DNA from: Lactifluus volemus
Lineage: Eukaryota; Basidiomycota; Agaricomycetes; Russulales; Russulaceae
Reading direction: 5' to 3'
DNA: 64,000 bases
NCBI GenBank assembly: GCA_022376515.1
Contig: WTXI01000018.1
Location: 310,001 to 374,000 of the forward strand
Shown here one piece after another: positions 55,840-64,000 of this stretch (the first letter of the stretch is position 1; each line of letters opens with the position of its first letter). The translations under genes and the position numbers were made by a program. The notes beneath the pieces are model-generated. The model was not told the origin of the DNA. It searched no databases and saw only the letters and a list, made by a program, of their open reading frames with translations.

Positions 55840-56110
55840 AAACCGAACTAAACTACGGTATGGACTTGACATGGACGGGACAAGCAAGTTTATGCTGTAA
55901 GTGACGTCACGACATCAGGCGTATAACTGAGTGCGCCATGCGCAATGACCCCGTGATCTCCTTTGGCACTTCGTTACTGATCAAATCGAAGATGCACCGG
56001 GAGAGAGAAGGCAAGGAATGAGAGGGACAATTCAGCCATTTCAAGACTGCTCGTGATTTGTGATTGTGTCGGCAGCAGACGATTAAGTGGACTTGGAAGT
56101 GGCTGATCGT
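55840..56110 (+). pseudogene. NLR-leader-like relic 7 (fragment)
   Basis: GACGTCACGACATCAGG and CTTTGGCACTTCGTTAC are followed at once by the helix block in diverged form (DQIEDAPGERRQGMRG). The ATG-containing part is deleted. Confidence 0.3.
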
Positions 56111-56190
56111 AATGAACCGATCCACGGACCCAAATCGCCCGGCTTCCAAGTCGGTGCTTCTGATAGCGTACAAGCTCGAGCTGTCTGGGG

Positions 56191-56198
56191 TATAAAAC
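56191..56198 (+). promoter_or_regulatory. TATA box of SSP12
   Basis: TATAAAAC after CTCGAGCTGTCTGGGG, 91 bp before the ATG. Confidence 0.6.
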
Positions 56199-56281
56199 GC
56201 TGGGGCCCCTCCCTTCTTCTCTCACCAACATCATCACCGTCGGAAGCCTATTCTTTCAGATTACTTGCTGTGAGCACAGTG

Positions 56282-56481
56282 ATGTTTATGAAGACCATCT
56301 TGGTTCTCTCTTTTGCAATTCTCGCTCTCGCTGCTCCGAGTCCACAGGACCCGGATATAGGCATATTAACGTTTGCAATCGATGGTGCGTTCTGCTAGAA
56401 CTCGTACCCACCTGGTGCAAGCTTAACTGATCTAAAACAGGCCTCGATGCTACTATTGAAAACCTTTCTGGTCCGGCATGA
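56282..56481 (+). CDS. SSP12: small secreted peptide, B-type ending
   Basis: Exon 1 is 56282-56384 (MFMKTILVLSFAILALAA, then PSPQDPDIGILTFAID). Exon 2 is 56441-56481 (GLDATIENLSGPA, stop). The intron has a GTGCGT donor and a TAAAACAG acceptor. It is about 47 residues with no cysteine. The first of the paired ATGs is GTG in this copy. It lies 860 bp upstream of NLR4, as SSP9 lies upstream of NLR3. Confidence 0.6.
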
Positions 56482-57343
56482 TGGTAGTACCTTTTGTGCT
56501 TTTTTACTGCTGAGTTTATTCATGCCTGCAGACCAGCCCCACAAGGACCCACTATCCACACGGTACAATCACGATTATCGCACAGGGTGGACTTTATTCT
56601 GATGTGTTAGTCCTCGGCTTTTGCATATCGGCGGTGTCAGTCAGGGTCCACTGTTCACCTTTTGTTCTATGTGCTCTATGTGCCAGTAGGATATTTATTC
56701 AGTGATCTTTTCATTCGTACGAACAAGTGAGTATGAGTAGTGAGGAATGAGCTAGTGCAAGTGCGAGGACACCACGAGCCTGAGGACTAAGACAATATGA
56801 ATGACATCAACTGCCATATGACGTCGCTGTCACCAAACTTGTGAAATGCTGTAGACAATAAATGGTGAACTGAAGCGTGAGTCGTACATGTTGTAATGAG
56901 AAGCCCAACGGACCATATCACGATCTTTCACCGTGACTACGTCGCGATGCCTCACACAGGTGCGGATCGCACTTGAGGCGTAGCTGGAGCAGGCAGGTGA
57001 ACCTGACGAGGACGGGCGGGCTCTACTAAGTGCACTATCATTTGTTGGTGTGGAGCTGAGGGATTGGATTAACAGTGTGTGTTAGTTACGACCATCCCAG
57101 GGTTAATTACTATAAAGGTGGGTCTAAACCTCGACCTAGTCAATGTTCTAGTCCCAGCAGGCTACAAAAAGGGCAAGAGGCCTATCGTGATCATATCACG
57201 ATAAGGCGACTCGCGAGTCCACTGCGCCCTCCTCCTTTGACGCTTCGTTGCCTCAACCGCTCAACTCTTCCTTCTTTCCTGTATCTCAGTCCTCAAACAA
57301 TACCGTTGTAGCTACCATCGCTCTCGCACAAGGACATACCCAA
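56482..57343. other. SSP12 downstream DNA and NLR4 upstream region
   Basis: The first 450 bases are the usual SSP 3' flank. From about 57170 the leader shared with NLR3 begins (GGGCAAGAGGC, ACGCTTCGTTGCCTC, TGTATCTCAGTCC, AACAATACCGTTGTAGC). It is a probable promoter and 5' UTR with an intron-like CTCAG acceptor. No gene otherwise. Confidence 0.4.
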
Positions 57344-60300
57344 ATGATCCAGACTCGGAATAGTGAGTCAAACTGTCTCCCCGCCCGATGTTGATGTTAA
57401 CTATTACTACAGCACAAGCCCTCAAAACTCCGGAATGGGTGCCCACTTCCTTCAATCTCATTCCAATATTTTCTCACATCACCGACTTTGAACAGCGCTC
57501 AGGTCAGCGAAACACATCAGGCCCTGCTCCAGTTCCATGTGACCGGTACGTATCCTAGCGATACTGTTCTCATAAGTACTATATCTTACGTCCTGGCAGT
57601 CCTCAAGGCGCACAATCTTCCCCGCATCAAGACCCCCCTTGGGAGAAAAAGACAATTCTATGTTACTGTGGTCGATGGGCCGAGGACATGGCAAACACGA
57701 TCTGTGCGGAGCGTCGGACAACGTGTGGAATGGAATGAGAATATCGAAGCCTTGTGGGAAATCTCATATTTTCATTCCTATTACAACTGAGTCTCTGCAG
57801 CACTGTACAACCACTTTCCGCCATTACAGTATCTCTTTTTGCAAAAAGCACAATGCACAAGGACACCCTTATTGGACGGAAGGATGTTGTCTGTGAACCG
57901 CAACATGGTTCGTCTTTTCATACAATTCTTATTCATCTGGCTGAGCATCCTACATGTAGAACTGGATATCATTTTGAGCAGCACTGATGGACCTGCAACT
58001 GAGCCAGCCACGGTCTTAACATCACGATTGCCCCTGTGCGACCAGACGCGGAGTTGGCAGGTGATGCCCTCCGTAGCGCTGAGGATGCTATCAAAACCAT
58101 GGAAACATGGAGCAGTGCTGTTGGTGGTATCAAGCGGGTAATGGATACCGTCGGCCCAATTGCAGCAGTATGCTCAATATCATTCTACTCGCCCTTTGTT
58201 GAGCTAACTCGGGTTTCTCAGTTGCATCCATATGCATCCCTAGCATGGAGTCTACTCTCAAAGGTTCCCGATGTGCGTCACCTTGCGTAGTGGGCGTATA
58301 CGGAACATTCACACTGATTTCACCTAACTGCTAGACTTTCTACAGCAAGTTGGGCGTGACGACAACGTCCAGGCATTATTTGAAGCGATACGCGATGCAT
58401 TTGAGTTTGCCAAAGATGCGGATGCTTTGAGGAACATCAAGCCGGAGTCTAGAGAAGCAAAGATCATACAGGAGATGCTACAGTGCGTCTCTGAAATTGG
58501 GAAATTTATCGAATTGTATGCGAAGCATGTACAAGTCGGTAAGTCCTGTGATCTCTCGTTGGTGATCACAAATATATGGGTTGCAGGGACGCGGACTTGG
58601 AAGAATATCTTCGGTCAAGTCGACGGAGAAATTGAACAGTATCGCACGACGCTCATCCGACTGCGAGATGATTTCCTCGCGCGTGCTGCTGTCACCACAG
58701 AGGTCGCTGTGCTCGGAATACAGCTCGATGTGAGTAACATGCAGACCCACGTGAGTAATACTTGTCCAACCAAGTAGGAGTTTCTCGGCTCACTGGATTG
58801 AAATTACAGCTAGCAACGATGTCAAACCAAGCATCAGAAGTTGGTGCGTGATTTTATTAATAAGTGTCATAACATTGTCGGTTCGTCGATCTGACAACGC
58901 TCTCACAGAATTCGGCGCAATAATCAGAGAATTGCCTTACAAGGGAGGCTGGCGACACGGCAATACGAAGCGCTGTCTTCTTGGCACACGCGTCGATTTC
59001 CTAGATTACATCATCAAGTGGGTCGAGAATCCACAATCCGAACGTGCGCTCGTCCTCCTCGGCCAGCAGGAACAGGGAAGTCATCGATTGCACACGAAGT
59101 CGCTCGCCGATTCGAGAACAAGGGTCTCGGCTCTTACTTTGCCTTCCTCCGAAAGGAACAGTCCAAAGACGAGGCTTACCAACTCTTCACGACAATTGCC
59201 CGCGATCTCTCCGATCGCAATCCTGCTTTCAAACTAGCCCTCGGCAGAGTCGTGAAGGATAATTCGTCTCTTAGTGGTACCCGAGACTATCGTACACTCT
59301 TCGAATCCCTCCTCCTTGAGCCGCTCAAGAGCCTGGAAGTTCGTGACCCCATTCTTATCGTTATTGATGCGTTGGATGAAAGCGGAGATGCATCTGGTAA
59401 AAATGGGCTACACGCATTTCTCTCTCAAAATCTGTTCGAGCTCCCGCAAAAATTTCGCATACTGGTCACCTCGAGGCCGGAGGATAGTGTCGAAGCTGCA
59501 TTTCCAAAGCGTTATCTGTCCACACCCTCTACATGGATGATGCGAACTGGCTGCCAGGACGGAACAAGACATTTGCGTGTATATTGAGAACGAGCTCCCT
59601 CCTGATGTTTTCAAAGACCACGGGATGAAACTAGCAAAAGCGGCAGAGGGCGTGTTTCAGTGGGCAGCCGTCGCATGCGGGTTCATAAATAGCCCTCCTG
59701 CTACCTTTGGGTTTAGCAAGAAGAAGTGCGTTCAGCGCCTATTGGGACACTCTCGGGATCTCAATAGACAAGATCCGTTGGACAAGTTATACGAAGAAGT
59801 TCTGGAAGGTTACTTCAAACCTTATGAAGCACAAGTCCTATTTCGGTCGGTGATGGGACAGCTTTTTGCTGCGGTCAAACCTCTCTCCCTTCGATCCTTG
59901 GTAGCTCTGAGACGGTATGCTCCCATCGATGACCCGGAGGATTCTGAGCCCGTTATCGAATGCTTCGTCACCTTGGCTCGCTTCTGAGTAACGTGACTCC
60001 AGCCAATGAAGCGCGTCCAATCGTTCCTCTCCATACCTCATTCCGCGACTTTCTCACGAATAAGAAGAGCGACGTGTTTTATGTCGACCTTGGGGAAGCC
60101 CACCATGAGTTAGCACATTCCTGCGTTGGATTGATGCTGGATCATCTCAAGTTCAACATCTGTGAGCTCGAGTCGTCGTATATCGCCAACAATGACGTCC
60201 CCGACTTGGAATCTCGAATCACAAACATATCCCACCAGCTCTATCATATGCCTGCCTTTTCTGGGGCGACCATTTAAAACACGTTGCTTTAGAACACGAC

Positions 60301-62814
60301 CTCTTCATGAAGCTTCGATCCCTGTTCGAGGGAAAGTTCCTATTTTGGCTGGAGGTGCTCAGCATCAAGAGTAGTGTGGGCTTTGCTTCGCGAGCATTGT
60401 CATCTCTGAAGATATGGTTGCGGTCTGACCAGCGGAAGGTACGTACATCCTATAATCGAATATGGCATGTAGTGACTATTGGGTCAGCCTTCTGAAGCTG
60501 AGGCGGAGACATTTTTGGGATTGGTGAATGATGGATCGGCGTTTGTGGGATATTTTGGGATGGCGATAGCAAGAAGCGCTCCGCATATCTATATCTCCGC
60601 ATTGCCCTTCACACCATCCTCTTCTCATATTTCTAAGCACTACATTCACCTATTCCCTCAAATATTGTCTCTGGAACGCGGGCAGTTGTCTCATTGGCCT
60701 GCGTTGGAAATGGAGATTCAGGCACATCGCGACCAGTCGACTCCGTTGCGTTCTCTCCAGACGGGCAGCGGATCGCCTCTGCCTCACGAGACTGTACGAT
60801 TCGTGTGTGGGATGCCATAACGGGGGAAAGGATAGTGGGCCAATTTATCGGACATACTGGGCGATTGTCTCTGTTGCATTCTCCCCAGACGGGCGGCGCA
60901 TCGCCTCGGCCTCATATGACTGCACGATTCGTATGTGGGATGCCACAAGTGGAGAGGTTGTAGTGGGCCCATTTATTGGACACACCGACGCTGTCTATTC
61001 TGTTGCATTCTCACCAGATGGTCGGCGCATTGCCTCAGCTTCGGGAGATCGCACATTTGCATGTGGGATGCTGCAACGGGAGAGGTCGTAGCGGTCCGTT
61101 TACGGACACACCGATGGGTCGTTCCGTTGCATTCTCGCCGGATGGCCAGCGTATTGCCTCGGCCTCAAGGACTGCACAATTCGCATGTGGGATGCCGCAA
61201 CAGGAGAGGGCGTAGCGAGTCCGTATACTGGCACACCGATATGGTCAGGTCTGTTGCATTCTCACCAAACGGGCAGCACATCGCCTCGGCCTCATATGAC
61301 TGCACGATTCGTGTATGGGATGCCACAACGGGACAGCTTGTAGCGGGCCCATTCACCGGGCACAATGACGCTGTCTTCTCTGTTGCATACTCGCCAGACG
61401 GCCAGCGCATCGCATCAGCCTCGCAAGATCTCACGGTTCGTGTGTGGGATGCCTCAACAGGAGATGTCGTAGCGGGCCCGTTTACTCAAAACATCGATAC
61501 CATCTTTTCTGTTGCGTTCTCTCCGGACGGGCAGCGGATCGCCTCAGCCTCGGGAGATCACGATTCGCATCTGGAATGCTGCAACAGGAGGTCTCGTAGC
61601 TGGCCCGTTTACTGGCCACACCAATTCGGTTTTTTCTGCTGCATTCTCTCCGGACGGACAGCGCATCGCCTCGGCCTCTGCAGATTGCAAGATTTGCCTG
61701 TGGGATGCCGCAACAGGAGAGATCGTAGCGGGTCCGTTCACTGGACACACCAGATCGGTCTTTGCTATTGCCTTTTCACCAGATGGGCAGGTCATTGCAT
61801 CGGCCTCTGGGGATACACGATTCGCATCTGGAATGCCACAACAGGAGAGGTCGTAGCGGGCCCGTTTGACCACCCTGATGAGGTCAGGTCTGTTGCATTC
61901 TCGCCGGATGGACAACACATCGCCTCGGCCTCATACGATTGCACGGTTCGCGTGTGGGATGTCACAACAGGAGAGGTCGTAGCGGGTCCGTTCACTGGAC
62001 ATTCCGAACCTGTCACTCTGTTGCGTTTCACCAACGGGCAACGGATCGCATCGGCTTCAGTGATTTCACAATTCGCGTGTGGGACGCCACAACAGGAGAC
62101 GTCGTAGTCGGCCCGATTACCGGACACACCGTGATGTCATTCTGTTGCATTCTCGCCAGACGGGCAATGCATCGCCTCAGGCTCGGGAGATCGCACGATT
62201 CGCATATGGGATAGTGAAACGGAGCGGCCGTAGCAGGTCCGTTTACTGGACACACCAGTTCTGTTGTTTCTGTTGCATTCTCACCTGATGGGCAACGCAT
62301 CGCCTCATCCTCGTTCGATACCACAATTCGCGTGTGGGATGCCGCAACGGGAGAAGTCATAGCAGGGCCGTTCACTGGACATGCCAATATGTTAACTGTG
62401 TTGCATTCTCCCCAGATGGGCAGCACATGATCTCGGCCTCAGATGATCACACGATTCGCATGTGGGATGTTGCAACAGGAGAGTGCGTAGCAGGGTCATC
62501 TAATGGATCTACCGAATCACCCCTTACTGTTACGGACAGGCAGTCCACCGCCTTGGCCCCGCGAGACCACACAATTCGCGTTAAGGGCAGCACAGGAGAT
62601 ATTGAGAAGATCTATTCTACTGACGAGCTTTCCATCAATCGTGATGGTTGGATGTGTGGGGATGAGGGACAACTTTTTTATGGATTCCACAGATTAATCG
62701 ACCGTATCTTCAGAGATCTAACACTGTTTGGATTGCAGGCAGACATTATACCCAGCTAGATCTGTCAAACTTTGTGCATGGTTTGGATTGGACTACAGTA
62801 TATGGTCACAGTTA
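57344..62814 (+). pseudogene. NLR4: C2-NACHT-WD40 receptor, frameshifted duplicate of NLR3
   Basis: It is collinear with NLR3 and nearly identical through C2 and linker. Breaks: the first two exons have each lost one base (AATAGTGAGT for AATACGTGAGT; GGAATGGG for GGAATAGGG), so the N terminus cannot splice in frame. One A is missing inside Walker A near 59065 (GGCCAGCAGG). Further single-base losses lie near 59503, 59541, 59965 and 60225. Many more lie in the WD40 part (60.73-62.4 kb). The C-terminal tail resumes frame twice and ends at 62814. Walker B (ILIVIDALDES) and the 59577-59987 segment remain readable. Some breaks are shared with NLR3 (near 61166), most are not. No functional product is expected. 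Confidence 0.85.
60720..62520 (+). repeat. WD40 repeat array of NLR4 (about 14 units)
   Basis: The unit order is as in NLR3 but with more than eight single-base deletions, so the frame changes almost every other unit. Unit sequences such as [20 protein letters not shown] after GHTDMV are closer to NLR1 (near 4370) than to NLR3, which suggests exchange between copies. Confidence 0.8.
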
Positions 62815-63523
62815 ATCCGAGTCTAAATGGACTTTGTAGTCCCATATTTCAATCTCATTCGAAGTCTCCGAGTGAGCTGAGCTGGAAAGAGTCTGCTTCT
62901 TCTGACAGCAACTACAGTATTTTATTCCAATTTTCATTCCCCTATTATTTAGCCGCCTCCATGGTCTCTCTGTCATTGCTCGCTCACAGCGGCTGACTCT
63001 GATACCCTTCAGTGCGGCCAGTAGGAATGTGAGTTGGGTTGTGCTCCCGTGTCGACTTGCAGCTGGCTCTCCCAACTCCATCACCTCAGGCTTGCGCGTG
63101 CCACTGGCAGTGAGTGGTTATGTCGTCTTATTTCAGCACGTCACGAAGGGCGGCAACTGCGTGAACGAAGCAAAGTGGGAGTGCGTAGAACGCGAGGTTG
63201 TCACTGAGAGTTGTGACTGGTGATCCCGAGTGCGTAGACCTTGACGCAGTCGCGTCAGTCGACAGGAGGCGTAGTACGAGGGCGACGAGACATCAAACAA
63301 AACACAAAGCTCGCCTCTGAATCACGCAAAGCTTTTGTACCTGGGCTCGAAAGTCACTTGAATGGGATAACTGAATTAATTCTCACTGGCACCAACCAAT
63401 GTGATCATGACCGTGAGTAAGTTGTGGGAATCGCTGAGCGCTTGATCAGCATCGATCAACGGATCCTTGCCTGTTACTACTTACTATCTGTTCCCCCACT
63501 GCCATCCATACATATGGCTAGTA
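62815..63523. other. Interval between NLR4 and the inositol monophosphatase-like gene
   Basis: No gene is recognised. A 64-codon frame at 63029 has no supporting features. The part next to 63523 presumably contains the promoter and 5' UTR of the last gene. Confidence 0.35.
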
Positions 63524-64000
63524 ATAACCCGCTCAGCTCTGCAGAACTCCGAGAGATCCTCGAGTTCACGATCGAGCTCGCACGAAAAGCTGGCGCCCTC
63601 ATGCTCGAAGGATCGCACGCGATCCAACGCGCGGCGCAGGTGGCGTCGGCGAGAAAAAGAACGCTGTAGACCTTGTGACCGAGTACGACGTCAAGGTCGA
63701 AGATCTGGTCCGTGGAGAGATCGCGCGCGGATATCCGCACTTTCAATTGTAACGTGTTCTCTTCTCTCAAGGACGCAAAAAGCCCAATTTTTGTAACTGA
63801 ATATTCTTTGCAGCATCGGCGAGGAGTCGTATTCGTCCGGGACTCGTCCACCACTCACGGATGTGCCGACATTCTGCGTCGATCCAATCGGTACGTAAAA
63901 AAAAACCAGTTACAGTAGTTTGGGGGGTTTTCCCCGAATTTTTTTGCCATTTCGTCAACAAATCTATTAACAAAACAAATAATATAGACGGGACGACCAA
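63524..64000 (+). CDS. Inositol monophosphatase-like protein (partial, 5' part)
   Basis: Start ATG at 63524: MASNNPLSSAELREILEFTI. Predicted exons are 63524-63748, 63814-63890 and from 63988 past the window edge. Motifs are those of the inositol monophosphatase family: VDLVTEYDVKVEDLVRGEI, then GEESY (metal-binding glutamate) and DPIDGTTN (two metal-binding aspartates), the last split across an intron. The usual role is Mg-dependent hydrolysis of inositol phosphates, with QutG-like relatives in quinate clusters. Exon 1 needs a one-base frame change between about 63610 and 63645 (GSHAIQ in one frame, GVGEKKNAVD in another). This could be a sequencing error or a real lesion. The family call is firm; integrity is not. 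Confidence 0.75.

Noticed and set aside
1..64000. Repeat-induced point mutation as the cause of pseudogene decay
   Set aside because: Differences between copies are mainly single-base deletions and scattered changes, not a bias of C-to-T with G-to-A.
1..64000. tRNA, rRNA or other structural RNA genes
   Set aside because: None recognised by eye; no B-box with a matching cloverleaf was found. A covariance-model scan would be needed to exclude them.

Overview
This is a gene-poor, repeat-rich accessory region of a filamentous fungus, almost certainly a basidiomycete of the Agaricomycetes. Evidence: many short GT-AG introns of about 50 nt with CTRAY-type branch points, four paralogous NLR-type receptor genes (C2-NACHT-WD40), a MULE-type transposase, LINE fragments, and TATA-driven genes for tiny secreted peptides. 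The species cannot be named from sequence alone.

Layout. The first 43 bases hold the start of a minus-strand gene. NLR1 (413-5937) is a pseudogene. A decayed LINE 3' end lies at 6.2-7.0 kb. NLR2 (7456-12911) is the only NLR for which I can build an uninterrupted model: 11 exons, 1629 codons, with a C2 domain, a NACHT NTPase, 14 WD40 repeats and a C-terminal tail. From 15 to 36 kb runs an array of forward and inverted copies of a composite unit. It carries nine copies of a small-secreted-peptide (SSP) gene, five on the plus strand in two-exon or intact form, plus truncated and inverted ones. Between them lie decayed minus-strand ORFs and relics resembling the 5' end of the NLR genes. NLR3 (36065-41567, damaged in the WD40 region) ends the array.

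At 42.0-42.8 kb is a broken member of an uncharacterised fungal family. At 44.3-46.9 kb is an intact four-exon MULE-type transposase (821 aa, DDE triad, SWIM zinc finger). The composite unit resumes at 47.5-57 kb with three more SSP genes, one MITE-like insertion and one 5'-truncated LINE with target-site duplications. NLR4 (57344-62814), a recent duplicate of NLR3, is frameshifted. The window ends inside an inositol monophosphatase-like gene (63524 onward).

How it fits together. NLR proteins of this class act in non-self recognition (vegetative incompatibility or immunity) by nucleotide-dependent oligomerisation; their WD40 repeats are thought to be the variable sensor. Twelve SSP copies share a nearly invariant signal peptide and core promoter but have divergent mature parts, and they sit between the receptors in the same duplicating landscape. 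A functional link between peptides and receptors is only a hypothesis, but the array is the most unusual feature here.
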